Source: DASRDU01 sp035560235 (GTDB lineage: Bacteria > Acidobacteriota > Blastocatellia > RBC074). From it: DNA of 64,000 bases. Under the pieces are notes generated by a model that had not been told where the DNA came from, ran no database searches, and worked only from the letters and a program-made list of their open reading frames with translations. The DNA is taken from positions 117,938 to 181,937 of the forward strand of contig DATMAG010000089.1 in assembly GCA_035560235.1 (NCBI GenBank). Direction: 5' to 3'. Shown piece after piece: positions 42,045 through 51,177 of this stretch (positions are counted from its first letter, which is position 1; each line of letters starts with the position of its first letter). The translations under genes were made by a program, and so were the position numbers.

Positions 42045-42488
42045 CCGGCGCGGCCTTCACGCTCCTTGACAAAGTTTCCACCGGCCTTTCGGCCACAGGA
42101 ATCAGGGGAAAGAGTGAGCAGACAACGCGGCTGCTTCATCCTGCGTTACCCTCTCACCCCAGAAGAACCAAACTCGAGTCCAGCTTCAGAACACCAGAAT
42201 TTCCCCTCCGAGCTTTTACCCCACTCCCGTTGCTGCTCGCTCTTTCCCGTGCTTCCTGTGAGTTGTGTGTCAGGCTGACAGGTCTGGAACGATTTACTTC
42301 TCTTGTTGCTCTTCACTTGATGCCGCAGGATCAAACGACAGGCTCTCACGCGAGTGTGAGTCTGCCCTTTGATCCTGCGGCTTTTGTTTTTCAGGAAGAC
42401 GAGCCTCCGAAAGTCGCTTCAGCCGCGCCGGCTGTCTCCGCGCGTGCCGAGCCTTTCGCGGGCTCACGGTTGTCTGCAAACAGCCGGA
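42045..42488. other. Convergent gap with terminator-like palindrome
   Basis: This 444-base gap separates two convergent genes. Bases 42045-42320 show no gene or recognisable signal. A strong terminator-like palindrome occupies 42323-42391, described separately. Confidence 0.5.
42323..42391 (+). terminator. Long palindromic terminator after the HD-GYP gene
   Basis: CCGCAGGATCAAA (from 42323) pairs with TTTGATCCTGCGG (to 42380), with further pairing inside (CTCTCAC, GTGTGAG), followed on the plus strand by CTTTTGTTTTT. A GC-rich stem with a T-rich tail is the rho-independent pattern. Because the gene on the other side is convergent, it may serve both directions. Confidence 0.7.
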
Positions 42489-45134
42489 TTACTTTTCGTC
42501 CAGCACCTTGCGAATCCGGTAACCGAGCGTGTCAATGTCATAGGGCTTGGAGATAACGAGCGCTCCGGTGCGCCTGAGCAGCTCCGGGTTGATGACATCG
42601 GCGCTGTAGCCGGTGACGAACATCACTCTGGGACTGAAGCCTGCCGCGGTGAGCTGCTCGTAAGTCTCAATCCCGCCGAGACGCGGCATAATCACATCGA
42701 GCAGCAGCAGATCAATCTGCGCGCGATGTGTCTGATACAGCTCGACGGCTTCGAGTCCGTCGCGGGCCAGCAGGACGCGGTAACCGAGTCCGGTCAGCAC
42801 CTCCTCCGCCAGATTGCGCAGCATCGGTTCATCTTCGGCCAGCAGAATCGTTTCGTGTCCTGCGGGTGAAGCGTGAGCCGCCTCATCCGCCCGGGCTGTG
42901 TCGGCGTCCGGAGCGGGCAGGTAAATTCTGACGGTTGTGCCGCGACCCGGTTCGCTCTCCACGTCTATGAATCCCTCGTGCTGTTTGATGATCCCGTAAA
43001 CGACGGCCAGCCCGAGGCCGGTGCCTGCGCCCTGTTCTCTGGTCGTAAAGAACGGCTCAAAGATGCGCCGCAGCGTCTCGCCGTCCATCCCGCAGCCGGT
43101 GTCGCTGATGGCGAGCTGACCGTACCGGCCCGGCCTGGCCCACACGTGGCGGCGGCAGAACTCTTCATCGAGCGTGACCGGGCAGACTTCGATCAGCAGT
43201 TCGCCGCCTTCGGGCATCGCCTCGCGGGCATTGACCGCCAGATTCATGACGACCTGTTCGATCTGTCGCGGATCGGCAAAGACCCGCACCGGCGCGCCCG
43301 ACAGACCGAGTCTGACGGTGGTGTTTTCGCCGATGATGCGCTCGAGCAGCTTCAGAAAATCGTGAATCGTCTCGCTCAGATCAATTGAGCGCCGTTCGAG
43401 CCGCTGTCGCCGACTGAAGGCGAGCAGTTGTCTGGTCAGCGAAGCCGCGCGATCAGCGGCTCTGGTGACCTCTCTGAGCAGCGGCAGCGCCCGGCTCTCC
43501 TGCGGCAGCCGCGAGAGCGCCAGTTGCGTGTTGCCTGTGATTGCCGTCAGCAGATTGTTAAAATCGTGCGCGATGCCGCCCGCCAGCGTGCCGACCGATT
43601 CGATCTTCTGCACTTCGTAAAGCTGCTCCTGCAGCCGCATCCGCTCGGCTTCAGCTTCGCGGCGCTCGGACAGGTCGCGGGCGATGGTCGAGAAGAACTC
43701 AACCTCGCCCTGCGCATTCCTGTGCGCGATGATGGCCTGTGACACAGGGATTTCGCGTCCGTCAGGAGTCAGCACAGCCGTCTCTCCGATCCAGACGCCG
43801 TCGCGGATGGCTGCTGGCAGCCCCTGTTCACGGATCAGTTGCATCGCCCACGCCGGATGATAATCGGCCACTCGCAGACCCGGCGCGGATTCATTCTCGC
43901 CCCAGCCGAGCAGCCTTCTGCCAGCGCGGTTCAGATACAGCAGCCGCCCATCTCTGTCGGCGGAACCGATCAGGTCAGGAGTCGCTTCGATGATCGCGGC
44001 CAGGCGGGTGCGCGCTTCTTCGATCCGCAGCCGTTCAGTCACGTCGTTGACGATGCTGTAAATCTGCTTTCTCCCGCTGATCTCGACCGGCCCCGAAAAG
44101 ACTTCGACATCCCGGACTTCGCCGCTCGCCAGCCGGTGGCGAAAGAAACGGCTGCGGTGGTGTTCCTTCAGCGTCAGTTCAAGCTGTTCCTCAGTGGCGA
44201 TGACGATTTCCTGCAGCTTCATCCCGCGCAACTCGTCGGGCCGGTAGCCGTAATATTCGATGGCCGCCGCGTTGGCATCGGCCACAAGTCCGGTTTCAGC
44301 CTCAGTCAGCAGCATGACGGCCCGGTTCTGCGTGAAGAAGTTCCGGTAAAGCTGCTCGCTGTCGCGCAGCGCCTGCGTCATCAGTTCCTGTTCGGTGACA
44401 TCGTGAAAGTTGACGACGATGGCCCAGACGCCGGGCGTGTTGATCAGGTTATTCGAACTGCTTTCGATCCACCGCCACGAACCGTCGGCGTGTCTGAAGC
44501 GACAGCGCGACACATCGTGCGCGCCTTCTGCCTGAAGCAGATTCGCAAGTCGCGCCTGATAATCTGCGGCATCTTCAGGGTGGAGCAGCTCAACGAGCTG
44601 GCTTCCGGTGAACGCGGCAGGCTCATAACCGAGAACTCGTCTGACAGACGGCCAGGTGTAGAGAATCTTTCCGCTCGCGGCGAGCAGCATCAGCGCGTCC
44701 GAACTGTTCTCGATCAGCGTCCGAAAGAACCGTTCGCTTTCGCGCAGCACCAGGTCGGCGCGCTGCCGCTCGCGGTGCGAATTGAGCAGCCCGACGGCGC
44801 GGGCCACTTCCGGTTTCAGTTCGCCGGAGTGAGCGCCGGAAACAGACGCCGCAGCCTGCGCGGGCAGGACGACGAAAGGCACCGCGAGGCCGCGTTCCTC
44901 AAGGAGCGTGAGCGCGGCGGCAGCCGAAAACTGCGGCAGCTGCGCCTCGCAGATGACCATCTGCCAGCTCTGACGTGAGAGCGCGGCAGCGAAATCCTCT
45001 GCGCCCGACACCCATTCAGAGGCCGCGTGACTGCCTGGAAAAAGTTCCTCTCGCAGCCGGACGGCAGCTTCTTCAGAAGCCGCCACAATCAGACACGTCG
45101 GGGAAGGTTGTGAGGTCAGGACTGTTTGAAGCAT
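42489..45134 (-). CDS. Hybrid PAS-sensor histidine kinase with receiver
   Basis: 881 residues from ATG 45132-45134. Order: an N-terminal receiver-like domain (about 8-105) in which the phospho-acceptor position reads VICEAQLP, with Glu instead of Asp, so it may be locked; three PAS domains (FFRTLIENSSDALMLL, LYRNFFTQNRAVMLLT, LAAIIEATPDLIGSAD); HisKA with GGIAHDFNNLLTAITGN; a complete HATPase domain (NLAVNAREAM N-box, DTGCGMDGE G1, GAGTGLGLAVV G2); and a C-terminal receiver (ILLAEDEPMLRN, LLLLDVIMPRLGG). No membrane segment is visible, so it senses cytoplasmic signals. Its start codon lies inside the last codons of the NtrC-type regulator gene (19-base overlap), a classic sign of a kinase-regulator pair. 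Confidence 0.93.
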   Translation of the reverse strand: MLQTVLTSQPSPTCLIVAASEEAAVRLREELFPGSHAASEWVSGAEDFAAALSRQSWQMVICEAQLPQFSAAAALTLLEERGLAVPFVVLPAQAAASVSGAHSGELKPEVARAVGLLNSHRERQRADLVLRESERFFRTLIENSSDALMLLAASGKILYTWPSVRRVLGYEPAAFTGSQLVELLHPEDAADYQARLANLLQAEGAHDVSRCRFRHADGSWRWIESSSNNLINTPGVWAIVVNFHDVTEQELMTQALRDSEQLYRNFFTQNRAVMLLTEAETGLVADANAAAIEYYGYRPDELRGMKLQEIVIATEEQLELTLKEHHRSRFFRHRLASGEVRDVEVFSGPVEISGRKQIYSIVNDVTERLRIEEARTRLAAIIEATPDLIGSADRDGRLLYLNRAGRRLLGWGENESAPGLRVADYHPAWAMQLIREQGLPAAIRDGVWIGETAVLTPDGREIPVSQAIIAHRNAQGEVEFFSTIARDLSERREAEAERMRLQEQLYEVQKIESVGTLAGGIAHDFNNLLTAITGNTQLALSRLPQESRALPLLREVTRAADRAASLTRQLLAFSRRQRLERRSIDLSETIHDFLKLLERIIGENTTVRLGLSGAPVRVFADPRQIEQVVMNLAVNAREAMPEGGELLIEVCPVTLDEEFCRRHVWARPGRYGQLAISDTGCGMDGETLRRIFEPFFTTREQGAGTGLGLAVVYGIIKQHEGFIDVESEPGRGTTVRIYLPAPDADTARADEAAHASPAGHETILLAEDEPMLRNLAEEVLTGLGYRVLLARDGLEAVELYQTHRAQIDLLLLDVIMPRLGGIETYEQLTAAGFSPRVMFVTGYSADVINPELLRRTGALVISKPYDIDTLGYRIRKVLDEK

Positions 45135-46549
45135 TCAGACTCAATCCCGTAAGTTCGCATCAGGCGATCAACTGTCTTGCGGTCAATGTTCAGAATGCGC
45201 GCCGCCTGAACCTTGTTGCCGCCGGTAGCTGTCAGTACCCTGATCAGGTAACGCCGTTCAAGTTCCTGAAAGGTGATGAGGTCTTCAGGGCTGTTTCCGG
45301 TTTCAACCGGAATGGCGAGTTCTTCAGGTTCCCGAACTTCCGGGGGGAGGTCGTTCTCGTGAATCACGCCGCTCGTGCTGAGGGCCACGAGCCGGTGAAT
45401 GGTGTTCTGCAACTGACGGACATTGCCCGGCCAGTTGAAGGCGCAAAGCCGCTCAAGCGCAGCCGGAGTGAACTCGATCTGTCTTGCGGCAGGAGCGCCA
45501 GGCTGCCCTGCCGTTGCGCCCGCCGTCGCGGAGGTGACCAGACCTGCGGCTTCGCCGGCAAAGCGCCGGATGAGCAGCGGAACGTCTTCGCGTCGCTCGC
45601 GCAGCGGCGGCAGTTCGAGCGTCATCGCGTTGATGCGATAAAGCAGATCCTGGCGAAAGAGGCCGTCGCTGACCGCCTGTTTCAGATTGCGGTTCGAGGC
45701 CGTAATCACGCGCACATCAACCCGCACCACGCGGTTGGATCCGACCGGCTTGATTTCGCCTTCCTGCAGCACGCGCAGCAGCCTGACCTGAAAGGCCAGA
45801 CTCGTTTCGCCAATCTCATCCAGAAAGATCGTCCCGCCATCGGCCTCTTCAAAAAGCCCGCGGTGCGTTGCCGTCGCGCCGGTGAATGCGCCGCGCTGAT
45901 GACCGAAGAGTTCCGATTCGAGCAGCGTTTCGGTCAGCGCGCCGCAATTGACTGCGATAAACGGACGCGCGGCGCGGGCTGAATACTGATGAATCGTTCG
46001 CGCAATCAGCTCCTTGCCTGTGCCCGATTCGCCGTAAATCGTCACCGTCAGATCGGTCGCCGCCACGCGCGCCACGCTCTTGAAGAGTTCGATCATCGCC
46101 GGACTCGTCCCGACGATCTGATCCGGGAGCAGCTCGGGTTTTTCGGTTTCACGTTCAGCCGAATCCTGCGCCGCTTCCCTGTACGCCAGCCGCTCAGCGA
46201 CCGAGTCGGCCAGCCTGAGAATGCGGTCGAGATCGAACGGCTTGGCAATGAAATCAATCGCGCCGCCCTGCGTGGCCCGCAGCACGGCGTCAAGCCCGCC
46301 GTAACCGGTCATCATCACGATTTCGGCCTCGCTGCGAAGTTCCTGCTTGAAAGCGTGCAGCACATCGAACCCGTTCAGCCCGGCCATTCTGATGTCGCAC
46401 AGCACGAGGTCGAACGGAATCTCGTGCGCCAGTCGCAGCGCTGTCTGCCCATCACCTGCGGCGTGGACTTCGTATTGCTCACCGAGCGTTTCGACAAGCA
46501 GTCTGCGGATCAGTTCATCGTCATCAACGACCAGGATTCTGAGTGCCAT
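45116..46549 (-). CDS. Sigma-54-dependent response regulator (NtrC family)
   Basis: 477 residues from ATG 46547-46549. Order: receiver (LRILVVDDDELIRRLL, DLVLCDIRMAGLNGFDVL, DFIAKPF), AAA+ domain with Walker A GESGTGKELI, the sigma-54 contact loop HQRGAFTGAT (GAFTGA intact), DGGTIFLDEIGE Walker B and the WPGNVRQLQN motif, then a Fis-type helix-turn-helix (GGNKVQAARILNIDRKTVDRL). It is a transcription activator that opens sigma-54 promoters once phosphorylated. The two -24/-12 elements at 32.9-33.1 kb are the only such matches I noticed, but whether this protein acts there is unknown. A good sigma-70 promoter sits about 80 bases upstream. The kinase gene is overlapped downstream. Confidence 0.95.
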   Translation of the reverse strand: MALRILVVDDDELIRRLLVETLGEQYEVHAAGDGQTALRLAHEIPFDLVLCDIRMAGLNGFDVLHAFKQELRSEAEIVMMTGYGGLDAVLRATQGGAIDFIAKPFDLDRILRLADSVAERLAYREAAQDSAERETEKPELLPDQIVGTSPAMIELFKSVARVAATDLTVTIYGESGTGKELIARTIHQYSARAARPFIAVNCGALTETLLESELFGHQRGAFTGATATHRGLFEEADGGTIFLDEIGETSLAFQVRLLRVLQEGEIKPVGSNRVVRVDVRVITASNRNLKQAVSDGLFRQDLLYRINAMTLELPPLRERREDVPLLIRRFAGEAAGLVTSATAGATAGQPGAPAARQIEFTPAALERLCAFNWPGNVRQLQNTIHRLVALSTSGVIHENDLPPEVREPEELAIPVETGNSPEDLITFQELERRYLIRVLTATGGNKVQAARILNIDRKTVDRLMRTYGIESECFKQS

Positions 46550-46631
46550 TGTCCCTGAGTGTGTCAGGTTGTTCGGGCGGGGCAGTTATTGTGAGGAGCT
46601 TTCGGGAAGCAAAGCCAGTTCAGCGGGCGGC

Positions 46632-46660
46632 ATTGTAGCCTGGGCCTCAGCGGGCAACAA
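46632..46660 (-). promoter_or_regulatory. Sigma-70 promoter of the NtrC-type regulator gene
   Basis: Read leftward, TTGTTG (46655-46660) and TACAAT (46632-46637) are spaced by exactly 17 bases. The -10 box matches at five of six positions and the -35 at four. It is the best sigma-70 match I found, and its transcript would start about 75 bases before the ATG. Confidence 0.6.
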
Positions 46661-46733
46661 GATGAAAAACCTTCAGAATGACCGGAAAATCCTTAATCCG
46701 CGCCCGCCCGGATGCCCCGCCTGCATTGTTTTT

Positions 46734-48749
46734 TCACTGCTCGCCCGGCAGGGCCGGATGAATCAGCGATGGGAGATTATCCCTTGTTTCATTGAGGATC
46801 TCCCGCACCTTCAGGCCGAGCGATTCAGGCGTGTAGGGCTTTTGCAGAATCGCGGCCCGGCTCATGGCGATAAAGCGGCTGCGGGCGATCTCGGCGCTGT
46901 ATCCGGTCATAAAGATCACCGGCACGCTGCTGCCCGTCTCGCGAATCGCTTCGAAGGTCGCCCGCCCGCCCTGACGCGGCATGACGATATCAAGCAGGAG
47001 CAGCGAAATCCTGTCTCTGTGCGCCTGATAAAGTTCCACCGCCTCGATGCCGTCGCTTGCGAGCAGCACGGTGTAGCCGAGTCCGGTCAGCACGTCGTAA
47101 GCCAGCTTGCGCAGGCTGTCCTCATCTTCGGCCACAAGGATGGTCTCAGTCCCGCCCGTCAGCACGGCCTGTGTCTTTTCGGGGGCCGTAATCTCCGCGC
47201 CGGTTTCAGCGGGCGGCAGGTAAATTCTGAAGGTGGTTCCGATTTCGGGTTCGCTGTAAAGATGAATGAATCCGTCGTGCTGCTTGATGATGCCGTAAGC
47301 CACCGACAGACCCAGGCCCGTGCCTTCGCCCGGCTCCTTCGTCGTGAAGAACGGCTCGAAGGCGCGCTGCTGCGTCTCGGCATCCATCCCGCAGCCGGTG
47401 TCGGTTACGGCGATCTGAACGTAATTGCCCGGCCTGAGCCAGGGATGAGTCGTGCGATGAATTTCACTGAGGCTGACCTGTCTCGTTTCAATCACCATCT
47501 GACCGCCGCCGGGCATCGCATCGCGGGCATTGACGGCAAGGTTGACGAGCACCTGCTCGAGCTGCGAGACGTCAGCCGAAACGAGCGGCAGGTTTTCGTC
47601 GGCCCGGACGCTGATTTCAATGTCCTCGCCGATGAGCCGACGCAGCATATTCATCAGACTGCTGATCAGGTCGTTGACATTGACCGTGGTGCGTTCAAGC
47701 TGCTGACGGCGGCTGAAGGAGAGCAGTTGGCGCGTCAGCGAGGCCGCGCGCGAAGCCGCGCTGTCAATGTCGCGCAGGTACTCAAAGGCCCGGCTGCCAG
47801 GTTCGAGCCGACGCCGCAGCAACTGAATGTTGCCGATGATCGCCGTCAGAATGTTATTGAAATCGTGCGCGATGCCGCCCGCGAGCGTCCCGATTGATTC
47901 CATCCGCTGCGACTGAAAAAGCTGCATCTCAAGCGCGTGCTGCTGCTCTTCGGCGCGCTTGCGGTCGGTAATGTCCAGGTGCGCGACCACTGCGCCGCCG
48001 AGGTCTTCGGGCAGCGGCGTGGCGATCATCAGATACCATCGGGTTTCGGTCGGCAGCACGGCAGGATATTCCATTCTGAACTCGATCTGTCTGCCGCTCA
48101 GCACAGCTTCGATCCCGGTCAGAGCCGCGCGCGCTGACTCGCTCTCGGCTGACGGGTTTTCTGCCGCCACCTGGCAGACTTTCACATAATTGGAGCGGAT
48201 CAGCGAGAAGATCCGGTTACTCTGCTCTGCGCCTTCGCCGAAATGGTCGCAGGCAAAGCGTTCCCAGGCCTCATTCACAGCCACGATGGTGCCCTGCCGA
48301 TCCAGAATCGCAATGTTGGCGGGCAGCGAGGAGAGAATCACCCGGTTGAGCCGCTCGCTTTCAAGCAGGCGCTGTCCGGTCTGTCTGCGTTCAGTTTTTT
48401 CCTGTTCGAGCAGGGTCGCCATCCGCTGGCACGCTCCGGCCAGCGTGCTGATCTCGCCCCGGCCTGAAATTTCCGGCAGCGGGACGGATGCGCCTGAGTT
48501 GCGCTGCTCGATGGCCGCGCCCAGTCGCCTGGCCGGACGCAGCACAAACAGTTCGATCCCGGCCTGCAGGCCGAGCATCGCCAGCACTCCGGTCAGCAGG
48601 CAGAGCGCGAAAGTGGCGCGAACGGCGGATTCAGGAATAAAGGACCAGAGCCGGTTGAGCAGGTAAATCGCTGCGAGCAGGGTGACGAGGATGACCAGGG
48701 CTGTGGCCAGCAGTCTCAAACGCAGGGCGGAAGCTGGGGGTTGTGACAT
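46734..48749 (-). CDS. Membrane hybrid histidine kinase with PAS and receiver
   Basis: About 671 residues from ATG 48747-48749; a GTG one codon earlier is possible. Two membrane helices (about 10-33 and 40-65) lie close together, so there is almost no periplasmic sensor. A HAMP-like linker (VLRPARRLGAAIEQR) follows, then a PAS domain (RVILSSLPANIAILDRQG), HisKA (GGIAHDFNNILTAIIGN), an intact HATPase (NLAVNARDAM, DTGCGMDAE, GEGTGLGLSVA) and a C-terminal receiver (ILVAEDEDSLRKLA, LLLLDIVMPRQGG). It probably senses membrane state or an internal ligand through PAS. It lies 185 bases upstream of the NtrC regulator start on the same strand and could feed the same regulator. It is close to the flagellar operon but divergent from it. 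Confidence 0.92.
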   Translation of the reverse strand: MSQPPASALRLRLLATALVILVTLLAAIYLLNRLWSFIPESAVRATFALCLLTGVLAMLGLQAGIELFVLRPARRLGAAIEQRNSGASVPLPEISGRGEISTLAGACQRMATLLEQEKTERRQTGQRLLESERLNRVILSSLPANIAILDRQGTIVAVNEAWERFACDHFGEGAEQSNRIFSLIRSNYVKVCQVAAENPSAESESARAALTGIEAVLSGRQIEFRMEYPAVLPTETRWYLMIATPLPEDLGGAVVAHLDITDRKRAEEQQHALEMQLFQSQRMESIGTLAGGIAHDFNNILTAIIGNIQLLRRRLEPGSRAFEYLRDIDSAASRAASLTRQLLSFSRRQQLERTTVNVNDLISSLMNMLRRLIGEDIEISVRADENLPLVSADVSQLEQVLVNLAVNARDAMPGGGQMVIETRQVSLSEIHRTTHPWLRPGNYVQIAVTDTGCGMDAETQQRAFEPFFTTKEPGEGTGLGLSVAYGIIKQHDGFIHLYSEPEIGTTFRIYLPPAETGAEITAPEKTQAVLTGGTETILVAEDEDSLRKLAYDVLTGLGYTVLLASDGIEAVELYQAHRDRISLLLLDIVMPRQGGRATFEAIRETGSSVPVIFMTGYSAEIARSRFIAMSRAAILQKPYTPESLGLKVREILNETRDNLPSLIHPALPGEQ

Positions 48750-49037
48750 CACTTGACTGATTCCGGGGATTCCATCGGGGAACTGAGAGTTGATTCAGGG
48801 ACAACCAGATTGCAAACAGTCTGACCAGTGATCGCCGGCTGATGATTCTGTTAACGAGGCTGAGGCGCTACAGATCAGACACGGAGATTTTAGTTGAAAC
48901 AGGGCGAGAATGGAAACCAATAATTCCGCCCCACCGCCGCGCGACCTTATCGCTCAGGAAACTGCCCTCCCGATTCATCACTGCGGCATTCAGGTTGCAG
49001 TCAGCAGCCCCGGCTCCGTATGCGCAGAAAATTCTGA

Positions 49038-51128
49038 ATGGCTGCAACGATGACCACAACTGACCGTCTGCTTGGTTCCGCTTCCCGTCATGCTCATCTG
49101 GCCGTGCCGCTCGGCGTGGTCGTAATTCTGCTCGTCCTGCTCGTCCCGCTGCCGACGCTGCTGCTCGATGTGCTGATCAGCTTCAATCTGATGCTCTCGG
49201 TCATCGTCCTGCTCGCGGCCATCTACATCCTGCAGCCGGTCAAATTCTCCTCCTTTCCCACGCTGCTGCTGATGACGACGCTTTACCGGCTCTCGCTCAA
49301 CGTCGCCACGACGCGGCTGATTCTGACGCACGGCGAAGCGGGCGAGAGCGCCGCCGGGACGGTCATTCGCGCCTTCGGTGAATTCGTCATCGGCGGCAAT
49401 TATATCGTCGGCGTAGTGATCTTTCTGGTGCTGCTCGCGATTCAGTTTCTGGTGGTCAATCACGGCGCGGTGCGCTCCTCTGAAGTGATGGCGCGCTTCA
49501 CGCTCGACGCGATGCCGGGCAAGCAGATGGCCGTTGACGCCGACCTCGCCGCCGGAGTCATTGACGAGAAGGAAGCGAAACGCCGCCGCGCCGAAATCGG
49601 ACAGGCGGCTGAATTTCACGGCGCGATGGACGGCGCGATTCGCTTCACTCAGCGCGATGCGGTCGCTTCAATCATCATCACCTTCATCAACATCATCGCG
49701 GGCTTTGCGATTGGCGTGCTGCAGCACGGCATGACGCTCGCTGATGCGCTGCGCACGTTCACGATTCTGACCGTGGGCGACGGCGTGGCGGCGGCAGTGC
49801 CTTCGCTGATGGTTTCAGTCGCGGCGGCGATGGTCACGACGCGCTCGGCCACGGAAGCGAATCTCGGCGAAGAGATGTCGGCGCAGTTGTTCCTGAATCC
49901 GCGCCCGCTCTTCATTGCGGCAACTGTGCTGGCCTTTCTGGGCATCCTGCCGGGAATGCCGCACCTGGCCTTTCTGCTGCTGGCGGCGGCGGCGGCGGGA
50001 GCGGGCTGGCTGTCGCGGCAGCAGGGAGCGCGGCGCACGACACGTGAAGCGCAGCGCGTGACGGAAGAAGCCACAAAGGCCGCGACGCTGGCCGAGAAGT
50101 CTGACCGGATCGAAGCGCTGCTGAAGGTTGACGCGCTCGCGCTCGAGGTCGGTTACGGGCTGATTCCGCTCGTCAGCGCGGGCGATTCGTTTCTCGCCCG
50201 CGTGCGCGAAATTCGCAAACAGATTGCCGTTCATCTGGGCATCATCGTGCCGCCGGTACACGTGACCGACAACCTGCAACTCGGGCCGCGGGAGTACGCG
50301 ATTCTGCTCAAGGGCGAACGCGTGGCGACGGGCGAACTCTATGCCGACGCATATCTCGCGATTGATCCCGGCGCGGTGCGCGAAAGGATTGACGGCATTC
50401 AGACGCAGGATCCGACCTTCGGCATGCCTGCGGTCTGGATTCGCCGGGCCGAAGACCGCGACCGCGCGCTGGCCGCCGGGTACACGGTCGTTGATCCGAC
50501 CACGGTGGTCTGCACGCATCTGTCTGAAGTCATCAAACGCCACGCGCCCGAACTGCTTGGTCGGCAGGAGACGCGGCAACTGCTCGACAACCTGGCTGAA
50601 ACGCATCCGAAGACGGTCGAGGAATGCACGCCGAAGGTGCTGACACTCGGCGAGGTGCAGCGCGTGCTGCAGAATCTGCTGCGCGAACGAGTCCCGATCC
50701 GCGATCTGGCGACGATCCTCGAAGCCATCACCGATGCCGGAACCCTGTCACGTGATGTCAATACTTTGACAGAAGCCGCCCGCGTGGCGCTCGCGCGGAC
50801 GATCTGCGCGGGGCTGGCCAATGAAAATAATGAACTCGTCGTGCTGGCCCTGGATCCGCGTCTCGAGCAGGAGTTCGCCAGTCGCATGGGGCTGGCCGGA
50901 AGCGCGCCAGCAGCGGCGATTGACCCTGATTTCGGACGTTCGCTGCTCGAAAAGATCGAATCGGCAGTGGCCGCCGCCGTCCTCTCGACACCGGTCATTC
51001 TCTGCTCATCGGCAATTCGCCCGCACCTCAGGAGGCTTACGGAACGATTTTTGCCAGACCTCTCGGTGATCGCTCACGGCGAAGTCGCGCCCAACGTGCG
51101 GCTCGTTTCAATGGGCGTGATCGGATAG
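49038..51128 (+). CDS. flhA: Flagellar export-gate protein FlhA
   Basis: 696 residues, normal for FlhA. The N-terminal half has eight membrane helices (first near 20-40) with the family motif ATTRLILTHGE...AAGTVIRAFGEFVIGGN and the FHIPEP-like region around MDGAIRFTQRDAVASIII. The C-terminal cytoplasmic part (about 345-696) has the four-subdomain layout with LEVGYGLIPLVSAGDSFLAR and DPTTVVCTHLSEVIK. It forms the nonameric gate ring of the flagellar type III export apparatus and docks substrates and chaperones. It is the first gene of the flagellar run on the plus strand; flhB is not in the window. FlhF follows after 49 bases. No sigma-28 or sigma-54 promoter is recognisable upstream. Confidence 0.97.
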   Translation: MAATMTTTDRLLGSASRHAHLAVPLGVVVILLVLLVPLPTLLLDVLISFNLMLSVIVLLAAIYILQPVKFSSFPTLLLMTTLYRLSLNVATTRLILTHGEAGESAAGTVIRAFGEFVIGGNYIVGVVIFLVLLAIQFLVVNHGAVRSSEVMARFTLDAMPGKQMAVDADLAAGVIDEKEAKRRRAEIGQAAEFHGAMDGAIRFTQRDAVASIIITFINIIAGFAIGVLQHGMTLADALRTFTILTVGDGVAAAVPSLMVSVAAAMVTTRSATEANLGEEMSAQLFLNPRPLFIAATVLAFLGILPGMPHLAFLLLAAAAAGAGWLSRQQGARRTTREAQRVTEEATKAATLAEKSDRIEALLKVDALALEVGYGLIPLVSAGDSFLARVREIRKQIAVHLGIIVPPVHVTDNLQLGPREYAILLKGERVATGELYADAYLAIDPGAVRERIDGIQTQDPTFGMPAVWIRRAEDRDRALAAGYTVVDPTTVVCTHLSEVIKRHAPELLGRQETRQLLDNLAETHPKTVEECTPKVLTLGEVQRVLQNLLRERVPIRDLATILEAITDAGTLSRDVNTLTEAARVALARTICAGLANENNELVVLALDPRLEQEFASRMGLAGSAPAAAIDPDFGRSLLEKIESAVAAAVLSTPVILCSSAIRPHLRRLTERFLPDLSVIAHGEVAPNVRLVSMGVIG

Positions 51129-51177
51129 GCGGAAGAAGCCTCAACCGTTGTCAGGATTGACGCGAGCCTGAGCAGTT

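Noticed and set aside
46347..47897. 516-codon plus-strand frame opposite the third hybrid kinase
   Set aside because: It is antisense to an intact HisKA-HATPase-receiver gene, and the predicted protein shows no domain.
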